Source: Candidatus Sumerlaeota bacterium (GTDB taxonomy: Bacteria > Sumerlaeota > Sumerlaeia > JADFCT01). From it: 10,645 nt of DNA. Positions 1 to 7,511 of the stretch are shown in pieces. The stretch lies in NCBI GenBank assembly GCA_017161665.1, contig JADFCT010000097.1, positions 1-10,645 on the forward strand, written 5' to 3'. Position 1 is the stretch's first letter; each line of letters opens with the position of its first letter. The notes beneath the pieces were generated by a model. That model worked only from the letters and a program-made list of their open reading frames with translations, was not told where the DNA came from and did not search any database. The position numbers were made by a program, and so were the translations under genes.

Positions 1-322
1 CCTCAGCGGAGGCAACCAGCAAAAGGTCCTGTTGGGGCGATGGCTCCATGTCGATCCCGACATCCTTTTTCTGGACGATCCAACACGCGGAATCGATATC
101 GGCGCAAAACATGATATTTATCGGATCATTGAGGAACAGGCCCAGGCCGGCAAAGGGGTGCTCCTCGTCAGCTCCGAATTACCGGAACTGCTGAGATGCT
201 GTGACCGGATCATGGTCTTGAGCAATGGACGGCTTATGGGGACGGTGGATGCCCGGACAGCCACACAGGAATCCGTCATGCGGCTGGCCTTTCAGACCGC
301 CGGAACATCTTCGAATGCCTGA
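1..322 (+). CDS. Sugar ABC transporter ATP-binding protein (RbsA/MglA-like), C-terminal fragment
   Basis: This is the C-terminal end of the cytoplasmic ATPase of a carbohydrate (CUT2-type) ABC importer; the rest lies to the left. The frame is open from base 2 and begins with the signature LSGGNQQKVLLGRWL, the ABC signature form seen in the second nucleotide-binding domain of RbsA/MglA/XylG proteins. Walker B and the D-loop follow (ILFLDDPTRGIDIGAK), then the switch histidine region is represented by LLVSSELPELL. The usual Glu after the Walker B Asp is Asp here (codon 77-79). The stop (320-322) lies 6 bases before the permease start, so the two are almost certainly one operon. The family is clear; the transported sugar cannot be read. 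Confidence 0.95.
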   Translation, partial: LSGGNQQKVLLGRWLHVDPDILFLDDPTRGIDIGAKHDIYRIIEEQAQAGKGVLLVSSELPELLRCCDRIMVLSNGRLMGTVDARTATQESVMRLAFQTAGTSSNA

Positions 323-328
323 CAAACC

Positions 329-1408
329 ATGAAAAAAAACAAGTCAACCGAACCAAACCAGGCAATCCGGGTCAAGGATCCCCTCGAGTCCCTGCGAGGC
401 GCCTATCGCCTGATTCGCCCGATTCAAAGCATTCTGGGCCTGTTGGTGATTTTTGTGGTTGCCATCGTCATCAGCCCACGCGCCCGTGGCGATGGGAGCA
501 TCATCTTTCTGAGTGAAGGCAATCTGACGAATATCCTCCGACAGGTCAGCGAAATCGGCATCATCGCTCTGGCCATGACGTTTGTGATTTTGACGGCTGG
601 CATTGACCTGTGCGTCGGCAGCATCCTGGCCCTTTCCGCATCGATCACGGCGTTCCTGCTGGTCAAATGGCCAGACCCCACTGCCAGCTCCGCTTTATCA
701 ACGGGTGTCCACATCGCCATCGCTGTCAGCGCAGCGCTTGCCCTGTCCACTTTTCTGGGAGCGCTCAATGGGGCGACCATCGCCTTCATGAGATTGCAAC
801 CCTTCATTGTCACATTGGCGGCCATGATCGGCGTTCGCGGGCTGGCCCGCTGGCTGACAAACAATCGGAACATCGATGTGGGATTTGCCGGCGCAACCGG
901 CGAGACGGCAACACTCGGCGCCGATCCGGGAGTGGTGTTCGCCAACTTCTTCACCAAGAACATGGTCATCGCCCTTTTCATCGGCTCAGCGATACTCTTT
1001 GGATTCGTTTTGCGATACACGGTGCTGGGACGTTATATCCGCGCCCTGGGCGATAATGCCCGGGCCTCTCTCTATGCGGGGCTCCCCATCAAACGCGTCC
1101 AGATTTTCGTTTACGCCCTTTCGGGATTGATGGCGGGGCTGGCCGGCGTCATCCATTGCGCCCAAAACCATCAGGGCAGCCCCAATGATGGTATGGCCTT
1201 CGAGCTCGACGCCATCGCGGCCGTTGTTATCGGAGGGACCAGCCTGTCCGGCGGGCGCGGTACGATCTGGGGCGCCGTGGTCGGAACACTAATCATGGGG
1301 GTTCTGCGCAACATGTTCCGCTTGAAGGGCGTGGACAGTAATGTTGAAATGATGTGCAAGGCTGTCATCATTATCCTCGCTGTCTGGATACAGCGATCCC
1401 GTTCCTAG
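329..1408 (+). CDS. Sugar ABC transporter permease (RbsC-like, BPD_transp_2 family)
   Basis: This is an inner-membrane permease of a CUT2-type monosaccharide importer, 359 residues, slightly longer than typical RbsC because of a polar N-terminal tail of about 30 residues and a long loop around residues 185-215. Multiple hydrophobic segments run through the protein. Family motifs are visible: TAGIDLCVGS near residue 90 (usually TAGIDLSVGS), LGRYIRALGDNARASLYAG near residue 235, and AIAAVVIGGTSLSGGRGTIWGAVVGTL near residues 290-315, the EAA-like coupling and pore region of RbsC proteins. It lies between the ATPase (6 bases upstream) and the binding protein (28 bases downstream). No clear Shine-Dalgarno precedes the ATG, so translation may be coupled to the ATPase gene. 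Substrate is unknown. Confidence 0.95.
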   Translation: MKKNKSTEPNQAIRVKDPLESLRGAYRLIRPIQSILGLLVIFVVAIVISPRARGDGSIIFLSEGNLTNILRQVSEIGIIALAMTFVILTAGIDLCVGSILALSASITAFLLVKWPDPTASSALSTGVHIAIAVSAALALSTFLGALNGATIAFMRLQPFIVTLAAMIGVRGLARWLTNNRNIDVGFAGATGETATLGADPGVVFANFFTKNMVIALFIGSAILFGFVLRYTVLGRYIRALGDNARASLYAGLPIKRVQIFVYALSGLMAGLAGVIHCAQNHQGSPNDGMAFELDAIAAVVIGGTSLSGGRGTIWGAVVGTLIMGVLRNMFRLKGVDSNVEMMCKAVIIILAVWIQRSRS

Positions 1409-1422
1409 ACAACACGAAAAAA

Positions 1423-1428
1423 AAGGAG
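1423..1428 (+). promoter_or_regulatory. Ribosome binding site of the binding-protein gene
   Basis: AAGGAG lies 8 bases before the ATG at 1437. It is the strongest Shine-Dalgarno in the operon, which fits the usual need for the binding protein to be made in excess over the membrane components. Confidence 0.8.
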
Positions 1429-1436
1429 TCCTCATC

Positions 1437-2420
1437 ATGAAGCGTATCGATTTCCTGGCCCTGGGCCTGAGCGCCCTTCCCATGGCCGCCACCTTGACAA
1501 GCGGTTGTGGCAAGTCCGAAAAAACCAATGACCGGAAATATCTGGTCGTCTTCAGTCAATGCAATAACGCCGAGCCCTATCGCGCCGCGCAAAACGCGCT
1601 CCTGGAAAACATCTGCGCGGAATATGAGGACATCCAGTTGGAAATTATGGATGCGCAGCAACAAAATCAGAATCAGATTGCCCAGATTGAAACGGCTATT
1701 ACCAAGCAACCGGATCTCCTCATTGTGGCGCCCAACGAGCGGGGCCCCTTGACCAAGATCATGGGCCAGGCCATGGATGCCGGCATCCCCACCATCTGCC
1801 TGGAACGGGACATTCTGGAGCCGAATTACACGACCTATATCAAATGCGATAATTATGAAATCGGCCGAATGGCCGGCCAGTTCATTGCCGATCACCTCAA
1901 AGCCAAATACGGCCAGGTCAAAGGCAAGATCGTTGACTTGCGCGGGCTTCTGGGGGTCGAGGGCGAAATCAACCGTCACAATGGCGCCCGATCCGTTCTG
2001 GAACAATATGACGACGTCGAATTTGTTCAGGAAGCCGTGGCCGACTGGCTCCAGTCCCGGGCGCGCGAACGCATGACCGAGATTTTGAGCGCGCAGGAAC
2101 AAATCGACGTCGTGTATGGGCATAACGACCCCATGGCCATCGGCGCCTATCTGGCGGCCAAGGAAGTCGGCCGTGAAAAGGAAATGATTTTCGTTGGCGT
2201 GGACGGACTGGGCAGCGAAGGGGGCGGCATTGCCAAAGTCATGAGTGGCGTCCTGGCGGCCACGTTCATCTATCCCCTCTGCATCGACAAAGCCATGGAA
2301 ATCGGCAATCAGATCCTGCGCACCCCCGATTTCAAACCGGACAAAGAATACATCATGCCATCCCAGATCGTGACGCCGGAAAACGCGGAAGAATTATACC
2401 AAAAGGTCACACTGCAATAG
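1437..2420 (+). CDS. Sugar ABC transporter substrate-binding lipoprotein (RbsB-like, Peripla_BP_4)
   Basis: This is the periplasmic receptor of the importer, 327 residues. The N-terminus is a short basic signal (MKR) plus a hydrophobic stretch ending in TSGC, so Cys24 is the likely lipidated residue. The lipobox is imperfect, with Thr where Leu is common, so a soluble processed form is possible. The mature part has the type I periplasmic fold pattern: KYLVVFSQCNNAEPYRAAQN at the start of lobe 1, LIVAPNERGPLTKIMGQAMDAGIPTICLERD at the first crossover, and VVYGHNDPMAIGAYLAAKEVG followed by IFVGVDGLGSEGGGIAKVMSG in lobe 2. These are hallmarks of ribose, galactose and inositol binding proteins. 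It ends the operon; the exact sugar is not deducible. Confidence 0.94.
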   Translation: MKRIDFLALGLSALPMAATLTSGCGKSEKTNDRKYLVVFSQCNNAEPYRAAQNALLENICAEYEDIQLEIMDAQQQNQNQIAQIETAITKQPDLLIVAPNERGPLTKIMGQAMDAGIPTICLERDILEPNYTTYIKCDNYEIGRMAGQFIADHLKAKYGQVKGKIVDLRGLLGVEGEINRHNGARSVLEQYDDVEFVQEAVADWLQSRARERMTEILSAQEQIDVVYGHNDPMAIGAYLAAKEVGREKEMIFVGVDGLGSEGGGIAKVMSGVLAATFIYPLCIDKAMEIGNQILRTPDFKPDKEYIMPSQIVTPENAEELYQKVTLQ

Positions 2421-2437
2421 CCAAACCCTGGACAGAC

Positions 2438-2467
2438 GGCGGCTTCGGCTGGACTGCCAAAGCCGCC
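2438..2467. terminator. Possible bidirectional terminator between convergent genes
   Basis: An 8-bp perfect stem GGCGGCTT/AAGCCGCC with a 14-base loop fills the 61-base gap between the binding-protein stop and the sulfatase stop. No real T-tract follows on either strand, only a pyrimidine-rich run on the plus strand. Position supports a terminator; structure supports it only moderately. Confidence 0.4.
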
Positions 2468-2481
2468 ATGCCCTTCTCCCT

Positions 2482-4002
2482 CTATAACCGGCTGTATCCG
2501 CGGTCTTGAATTGCCTGCAACTGCTTTTTCATGGCCTCGGCCCGTTCAGGGTGATCGGCCAGCACATCCTTTTCTTCGCCCGGATCGTCGGCCAGATGAA
2601 ACAGCGCGTATTTGTTCTGAGGATGCGCCAATAACTTCCAATCCCCCACTCGAAGGGCCAGCCCCCGCCCCTGCTCGACCAGGTGATCCCGCCCCTTGGC
2701 GCCCGCCGCGCCCAGCAAGGCCTTTGACACATCGAAACTGTCGGGACACGCCGCCTTGTCTTCCGGAAGTGATACCCCAACCAAGGCCGCCAGACTGGCG
2801 GGCAAGTCGATCGTGCAGACCATTTCATCCGAAACGCCCGGCTGAATGGTTCCCGGCCATCGTGTGATATAAGGCGTCCGGGTTCCTCCCTCATAGATGG
2901 TATATTTGCCACCGCGATAAGGACCGGCCGGTTTGTGATCGCCCAACTGTGTCACCGCTCCATCCTGATAGCCGTCGTCCAAAACAGGTCCATTATCGCT
3001 ACAGAAAATGACCAACGTGTTTTGAGTCAGCTTCAATGCATCCAGTGTGTCCAGCAATTGCCCCACACACCAGTCCAGTTCCACGATGGCGTCCCCCCGA
3101 TAACCGAGTTCCGTCTTGCCCTGAAAGCGTTCGTGAGGCATCCGTGGCACATGGATATCGTGTGATGAAAAGAACAAAAAGAATGGATTCTTCCGCTGTT
3201 CCCTGATCCAACTCACCGATTCCTTGACCCATTCGTCGGCCAAATCCTCATCCCGCCATCGGGCAGCATGTCCACCGGAGAAAAAACCAATCCGACTGAT
3301 ACCGTTATGGATCGTGTCCGCGTGCCCATGACTCCAATCCATTTTCAACTCGTTGCGATGGCTTTTGCCCGTCTTTTGTTTGTCCGGATTTTTGGTTCCC
3401 ACCCATAGTGGATCCTGAGGATCCAGATTGCGCACGTGGTGGTCATCCACATAGACACTGGGAACCCGGTCGTTCGTTGTGGGCAACAGGAAGCACCGGT
3501 CAAAGCCAATTTCCAGCGGTCCAGGCTTGAGTTCACCGTTCCAATCGGGCTTGTCGCCCGCCCCCAGGCCCAGATGCCATTTCCCGACGACGGCGGTCGC
3601 ATATCCGGCTTGCTTGAGAAGGGAAGGCAGCGTCACCGTTCCCGGCTGGATCAGCGCCGTCGCATTGGGCGGCGCGATGCCCGTGCCCTTCTGTCGAAAG
3701 GCATATTTTCCGGTCAGGAACGAAAAGCGCGTCGGGGTGCAGGTCGAGGCCGAACAATAACCGCTCGTAAACCGAAGCCCTTCACGAGCCAGTCGATCGA
3801 TGTTCGGCGTCTTCACGGCCTGGGCGCCATAACAGCCCACATCGCCATAGCCAAGATCATCCGCCATGATTACAATCATGTTGGGTTTCTTTGAAGACAC
3901 CGCCCCCTGGGACCAAGCGCCACCCGCCAGGGTCGCCGCCGTTGCCGCCGCAGCGGCCTTGAGAAAACGCCGTCGATTCAAAAACGATTGTTGGGATTTC
4001 AT
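2482..4002 (-). CDS. Tat-exported type I sulfatase (arylsulfatase family S1)
   Basis: This exported sulfate-ester hydrolase has 506 residues from the chosen ATG. The signal is Tat-like: NRRRFLKA at residues 9-16, an Ala-rich hydrophobic core, then a likely AWSQGA cleavage area. The catalytic motif is CTPTR with Cys88 as the residue to be converted to formylglycine, followed by FSFLTGKYAFR. Metal and active-site residues follow family order: Asp48-Asp49 (MADDLGYGDVGCYG), GKWHLG with Lys141 and His143, SSHDIHVPR with His281, CSDNG with Asp336-Asn337, and GGKYTIYEGGTR with Lys366. The C-terminal LFHLADDPGEEKDV is typical. The ATG at 4002 has GGAG 10 bases upstream; a TTG extension to 4038 is less likely. 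It converges on the sugar operon. A maturase is required but none is in the window. The sulfated substrate is unknown. Confidence 0.95.
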   Translation of the reverse strand: MKSQQSFLNRRRFLKAAAAATAATLAGGAWSQGAVSSKKPNMIVIMADDLGYGDVGCYGAQAVKTPNIDRLAREGLRFTSGYCSASTCTPTRFSFLTGKYAFRQKGTGIAPPNATALIQPGTVTLPSLLKQAGYATAVVGKWHLGLGAGDKPDWNGELKPGPLEIGFDRCFLLPTTNDRVPSVYVDDHHVRNLDPQDPLWVGTKNPDKQKTGKSHRNELKMDWSHGHADTIHNGISRIGFFSGGHAARWRDEDLADEWVKESVSWIREQRKNPFFLFFSSHDIHVPRMPHERFQGKTELGYRGDAIVELDWCVGQLLDTLDALKLTQNTLVIFCSDNGPVLDDGYQDGAVTQLGDHKPAGPYRGGKYTIYEGGTRTPYITRWPGTIQPGVSDEMVCTIDLPASLAALVGVSLPEDKAACPDSFDVSKALLGAAGAKGRDHLVEQGRGLALRVGDWKLLAHPQNKYALFHLADDPGEEKDVLADHPERAEAMKKQLQAIQDRGYSRL

Positions 4003-4038
4003 CGATTCCACTCTCCATCGAAAATGTGCTTTCCCCAA

Positions 4039-4344
4039 CAGCTACGCCAAAACAAGCCGCGAAAAAAGCGCCGGCGATACAGCAAACCCGCCCGGGCAAA
4101 AAAGGGAAGCAAACGTCGGCCCGAGATAAAGGGCGCGACACGATACGCCTCAGTGCCGTTTTTCGTAAAATGAAAACCGACCCTCGCCAAAAGAAACCGC
4201 TGCCAAGTCGCCCCCCGTATACACTGACCACTCCCCGGGGGGCCAACTCGATTCCCACCCTCCCCCCGACAGCGAACGATGAGGCATTGTCTCGTGAACC
4301 CTCGGAGAAGAGCAATAATTTTTCGTCCACACCGATCCTTAGGC
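4039..4344. other. Non-coding stretch between sulfatase and tRNA-Thr
   Basis: I find no convincing gene here. Open frames exist on both strands, but their translations are low-complexity, rich in Arg, Pro and Lys, and have no recognisable domain. The plus strand has A-rich patches (around 4060-4110 and 4165-4195) and C/G runs (around 4211-4265). The sulfatase promoter should lie in the left part, but I see no good -35/-10 pair on the minus strand. Confidence 0.5.
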
Positions 4345-4373
4345 TTGACTCCGACGTGTGCCATGAAGACAAT
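4345..4373 (+). promoter_or_regulatory. Sigma70-type promoter for tRNA-Thr
   Basis: TTGACT (4345-4350) and GACAAT (4368-4373) are separated by 17 bases. Transcription would start about 10 bases before the mature tRNA 5' end. Match is 5/6 and 4/6 to consensus; position makes it credible. Confidence 0.6.
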
Positions 4374-4389
4374 TTCGACTCCCAAACAT

Positions 4390-4465
4390 GCTGACGTAGC
4401 TCAACTGGCAGAGCAGCTGATTTGTAATCAGCAGGTTGTAGGTTCGATTCCTATCGTCAGCTCCA
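4390..4465 (+). tRNA. tRNA-Thr(UGU), CCA encoded
   Basis: A complete cloverleaf folds by eye. The acceptor stem is GCTGACG/CGTCAGC (7 perfect pairs) and the D stem GCTC/GAGC. The anticodon stem is GCTGA/TCAGC with loop TTTGTAA, giving anticodon TGT at 4423-4425. The variable loop is 5 bases, and the T arm is GTAGG-TTCGATT-CCTAT with one G-U pair. Discriminator T4462 is followed by an encoded CCA (4463-4465). It reads ACA codons and appears to be a single-gene unit with its own promoter and terminator. Confidence 0.97.
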
Positions 4466-4494
4466 CTCAAAACCCTTGATTTTATTGAAGATAC

Positions 4495-4531
4495 AAAAGC
4501 CCCGACGGATAACCGCCGGGACGTCTTTTTT
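4495..4531 (+). terminator. Rho-independent terminator of tRNA-Thr
   Basis: The stem CCCGACGG/CCGCCGGG (4501-4508 with 4513-4520) has one A-C mismatch and an ATAA loop. It is flanked by AAAAG before and CTTTTTT after (T6 at 4526-4531), so the stem can extend across a small bulge. It starts about 30 bases after the tRNA. On the minus strand it ends in a shorter TTTT and could also help stop transcripts leaving the Kdo transferase gene. Confidence 0.8.
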
Positions 4532-4563
4532 GTTCAGGTACCAGCCAGCATACAAAGTGATTT

Positions 4564-4585
4564 GATTTCGCCCTTGGACGAAATC
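4564..4585 (-). terminator. Weak hairpin downstream of the Kdo transferase gene
   Basis: GATTTCG/CGAAATC forms a 7-bp perfect stem with an 8-base loop, 28 bases past the stop codon of the minus-strand gene. The following minus-strand sequence has only scattered T residues, so this is at best a weak terminator or a 3' end stabiliser. Confidence 0.3.
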
Positions 4586-4612
4586 GGTTAAACTATTTTG
4601 GATTGTTTTTCG

Positions 4613-5896
4613 TCAGCCCAGGAAATAGGGCAGGATGAACTCAATACTCCGCTTGGCGCTGCCGCGATTGGCTTCGACGGCTTCCCGGGCCGCCCGACCC
4701 AATGTTTCCCGGCGTTTGTCGTTGCTGAGCAGATCAATTAACGTCGCCCCCAGGTCGCTTCCGTTCACCTGAATCCCGCCGTGCGCGGCGTTGACGATGC
4801 GCAGGAGTTCTTTTTGTTTGTTCATATAGGGACCATACACAACGGGAATGCCATGCGCGGCCGGTTCCAGGAGATTGTGTCCGCCGATGGGCGCGTAGGA
4901 GCCGCAGACAACGCCAACGCGGGCGATGCCATAAATCTGCGCAAGGACGCCCATTTCATCCAGAACCAGCACATCGGGATCGTCCAGGGACGGCGCGGAG
5001 GCGCGCGAGACGCGGCGATTGGGGCCACTCAGGGCGTTGGCGACTTCGTTGAATCGTTCCGGATGCCTGGGCGCCAGGATGAGCGTCGTCTGGGGGTAGC
5101 GGGCCTGAACCTGTTCCCAGGCGGCCATCACGATATCCTCTTCGCCCGGATGGGTGCTGCCGGCGACAATGATGTCCCGATCCGGCGTCAATCGATATTT
5201 CTGACGCAATTCCTGTTGCTCCTCTTCCGTCAACGGTTCGGCGGGCAGATCGAATTTGCAATTGCCCGTCACCTCGATCTTCGCGCCCGGCCCGCAGAGG
5301 TGGCGCATGCGTTCGGCGTCGATGGGAGACTGGACGGCGCAGGCCTTGATATTGGACAAGGGCCCGCGGAACAAAAACCGAAAGCGACGATACCAGGGAA
5401 AGGAGCGGTCAGACAGGCGCCCGTTGAGCGTAAAGAGGCGCACGCCCCGTCGGGCGGCACGGGTGAGCATGTTCGGCCACAGCTCCGTCTCCATCATAAT
5501 AAAGACGTCAGGCCGATACGCATCCAGAAACCGATCCACATTCCAGGAGAGATCCAGCGGATAGAAGAAGATATCCTCAACCAGGTCGCTCAAAATGCGC
5601 CGAGCAGTCGCCTGACCGGTTTCCGTCACCGTTGACACAAAGAACCGGGCCTGGGGCAGGGCGTCGCGCAGGGGAAGGATGATGGATTTAGCGGCGACCG
5701 TTTCTCCGACCGAAACAGCGTGAATCCAAATGCGCAATGCGGAGGCATCCTTCGCGCCGGTTGGAGGCGCTGGCAGGCGGCGACCGCTCATGCTCGGCAG
5801 ACTTTCGTGATATTTGCCCTTGATTAAGTATTTATACACAAAAAGAGGCGTGGCCAGGGGAAGGGCCGAAAGGTATAAGAGGTCGTATGGAGTCAT
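4613..5896 (-). CDS. waaA: 3-deoxy-D-manno-octulosonic acid (Kdo) transferase
   Basis: This enzyme transfers Kdo from CMP-Kdo to lipid A precursor at the cytoplasmic face of the inner membrane (GT30 family). It has 427 residues, the normal length. The N-terminus has the usual hydrophobic anchor (about residues 5-25). Next comes WIHAVSVGE with Glu65, equivalent to the catalytic Glu of the family, then VSTVTETGQ, METELWPNML near residue 140, and GRLSDRSF. The C-terminal Rossmann lobe has VAGSTHPGEED, LAPRHPERF, and the donor-binding GGHNLLEPAAHGIPVVYGP. No strong Shine-Dalgarno precedes the ATG. It lies 74 bases downstream of the M23 peptidase gene on the same strand, so co-transcription is likely. 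Its presence indicates a lipopolysaccharide-bearing outer membrane. Whether it adds one or more Kdo units cannot be told. Confidence 0.95.
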   Translation of the reverse strand: MTPYDLLYLSALPLATPLFVYKYLIKGKYHESLPSMSGRRLPAPPTGAKDASALRIWIHAVSVGETVAAKSIILPLRDALPQARFFVSTVTETGQATARRILSDLVEDIFFYPLDLSWNVDRFLDAYRPDVFIMMETELWPNMLTRAARRGVRLFTLNGRLSDRSFPWYRRFRFLFRGPLSNIKACAVQSPIDAERMRHLCGPGAKIEVTGNCKFDLPAEPLTEEEQQELRQKYRLTPDRDIIVAGSTHPGEEDIVMAAWEQVQARYPQTTLILAPRHPERFNEVANALSGPNRRVSRASAPSLDDPDVLVLDEMGVLAQIYGIARVGVVCGSYAPIGGHNLLEPAAHGIPVVYGPYMNKQKELLRIVNAAHGGIQVNGSDLGATLIDLLSNDKRRETLGRAAREAVEANRGSAKRSIEFILPYFLG

Positions 5897-5970
5897 GCCG
5901 TGGGAGCGCTCGATATCTGAAGGTTATGAAGGGATCGGAGACTGGCCCGGGAATATCCCGCCGAAGTGAT

Positions 5971-7137
5971 TTACTCGGGTGGACGATCCAGAATGTAATT
6001 TTTCGGATTCTGTGTCGCCCCGTTGAGTTGTAACTCATAATGGAGGTGGGGGCCGGTGGACAAGCCCGTATTGCCGACTTCGGCAATAATCTCGCCCCGC
6101 TTGACAGTCTGACCCTTTTTGACCAGGATCTTACTGCAATGCAAATAGGTGGTCCGGTAGTATACGGGTTTGGACTGGAGGCCTCCGAAACCGGCCCCGC
6201 GGCCATGATCGATTTCAAAATACATCCCCTTGCCGTTGACCGGTTGTGTCTGGACCGTTTTGACGACGCCATCGGCCGGCGCGATGATCGGTGTGCCCGT
6301 TTTCGCAGCCAAATCCTGCCCAGGATGAAAATCTTTGGTCTTCAGCACAGGATGGATGCGATTGCCATAACCGCTCGTATAACGGAACGCCCCGGCCAAT
6401 GGGGCAATCAAGGGCGTTCGGGCGAACCATTCCTGTTGTTTTTTCAATACCGCCAGCGCCGATTCCGCGTTCAAATAATACTGATCCAGAGACTGAATCT
6501 GCCGATCCATGGAAAGCAAAATGTTCCGGTCATACTGGGTAATGGCCTCGGCGTCAATCTGGCCCAGAACCACATACGGAGGGCCGCCGGCGCCGTCCAG
6601 CGCCTCCGCGCCCTCGCCTTCCACGGGCGCGTCGCCAATATCCTCCACCCGCTCGACCAATAACTCAACCCCCGTCACATCCTCCAACTGCCCCAACATG
6701 TCCTCCATCCGCGTGACGCGGCCGGTGGTCTCCTCGACATAGGCCGTATGGACTTTTTCCAGGTCGCTGAACCGCTTTTCAAATTCCACGCGGGCCAGCG
6801 CCATGGCGGCGGCGTGGGCTTGTTCCATCTTTTGGACTTCGGCTGCGTGCTGCGCCTTGAGTTTCGCCGTTTCGCCGGCGTGTTGCTCGTTGATGGAATT
6901 GAGTTGCGTTTCGAACAAGGTGGCGTTTTGAATGGCCTCCCGTCGATCCCGATTGGCCCGCAACACCTGGGTGGGCCACATCCAAAGGCCAATGCCCGTA
7001 AAAATCAGACAAAAGACAAAGACCGACCCCATGCTGATGAGCAGGCGTTTCGTGCGGTTTTTTCGAATCGTGTATTGGCGATTTTGCGCCGTTCCGTCAG
7101 AAATCAACATGACGGTGATGTGTTCATCATGTCCCAT
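5971..7137 (-). CDS. Membrane-anchored coiled-coil M23 family peptidase
   Basis: This is a LytM-type zinc endopeptidase, predicted to cut peptidoglycan cross-links or to activate an amidase. From the ATG at 7137 it has 388 residues: a basic cytoplasmic tail, one transmembrane segment at about 32-54, a coiled coil rich in Ala, Gln, Glu and Lys at about 60-150, an acidic linker, and the M23 domain from about 250. That domain has TSGYGNRIHP, zinc ligands His271 and Asp275 (FHPGQD), a YLHC histidine at 333, and TGPHLHYE with His364 and His366. All catalytic residues are present, so it should be active rather than an EnvC/NlpD-like degenerate activator. An in-frame ATG at 7209 adds 24 residues unlike the family, and it would lie upstream of the predicted transcript start. 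An ATG at 7149 is a near alternative. It precedes waaA on the same strand. Confidence 0.9.
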   Translation of the reverse strand: MGHDEHITVMLISDGTAQNRQYTIRKNRTKRLLISMGSVFVFCLIFTGIGLWMWPTQVLRANRDRREAIQNATLFETQLNSINEQHAGETAKLKAQHAAEVQKMEQAHAAAMALARVEFEKRFSDLEKVHTAYVEETTGRVTRMEDMLGQLEDVTGVELLVERVEDIGDAPVEGEGAEALDGAGGPPYVVLGQIDAEAITQYDRNILLSMDRQIQSLDQYYLNAESALAVLKKQQEWFARTPLIAPLAGAFRYTSGYGNRIHPVLKTKDFHPGQDLAAKTGTPIIAPADGVVKTVQTQPVNGKGMYFEIDHGRGAGFGGLQSKPVYYRTTYLHCSKILVKKGQTVKRGEIIAEVGNTGLSTGPHLHYELQLNGATQNPKNYILDRPPE

Positions 7138-7207
7138 GATCGAGTCCATTTGCAGCAGATCGTGGTGTGGGGCCCCCCGGCCCCGGCCGTGCAGACACGG
7201 GGACATC

Positions 7208-7237
7208 ATTCTCTCTGTGGGCGCTTGCCTTTGTCAA
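7208..7237 (-). promoter_or_regulatory. Promoter for the M23 peptidase-waaA pair
   Basis: On the minus strand a perfect -35 TTGACA (7237-7232) is followed after 18 bases by GAGAAT (7213-7208), 4/6 to the -10 consensus. Transcription would start near 7200, inside the longest possible reading frame. This favours translation from 7149 or 7137 over 7209. Confidence 0.5.
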
Positions 7238-7511
7238 CCTGCTTCCGGCTTGAAGCGTCTGGGGAATTACCCGGGGAAATTTCCCAATTTCCCGAGGCGC
7301 TCGCTCTTTGCCCTCGCAATGCTCCCGCCCTTTGTTCCATGGTCTATCTATTGATCATTTGAATCCGGTCATTGGGAGGCCCCATAGGCATCTTGCCCAT
7401 GGAGGGACGGGGGCGCCGTCACGTTTGGTTCCAACTCTCGGGCATAATAATCATTTGTTCTATCCATCCCATGCACATTGAAACCTCGTGGTATTAATTG
7501 GGGAAGCAGGC
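7238..7511. other. Divergent intergenic region with palindrome and repeats
   Basis: No gene is supported here. It separates the minus-strand envelope pair from the radical SAM gene. It contains the perfect 12-bp palindrome GGGAAATTTCCC (7274-7285), whose right half AATTTCCC is repeated directly at 7286-7293. For the rightward gene there is a -10-like CATAAT (7443-7448), but no matching -35 at normal spacing. GGGGAAG (7500-7506) is the likely ribosome binding site of the ATG at 7512. Confidence 0.5.

Noticed and set aside
1371..2123. A 250-codon open frame on the minus strand
   Set aside because: It is antisense to the sugar-binding protein gene and has no independent support.
3857..4372. A minus-strand frame of 171 codons reaching into the gap between the sulfatase and tRNA-Thr
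   Set aside because: It overlaps the N-terminus of the sulfatase in another frame and its translation is low-complexity with no domain.
4390..4465. tRNA-Thr as an integration site for a mobile element
   Set aside because: No integrase, no repeated copy of the tRNA 3' end and no composition break are visible in the window.
4781..5635. A 284-codon open frame on the plus strand
   Set aside because: It is antisense to the Kdo transferase gene and has an Arg/Gly/Ala-rich composition without recognisable motifs.
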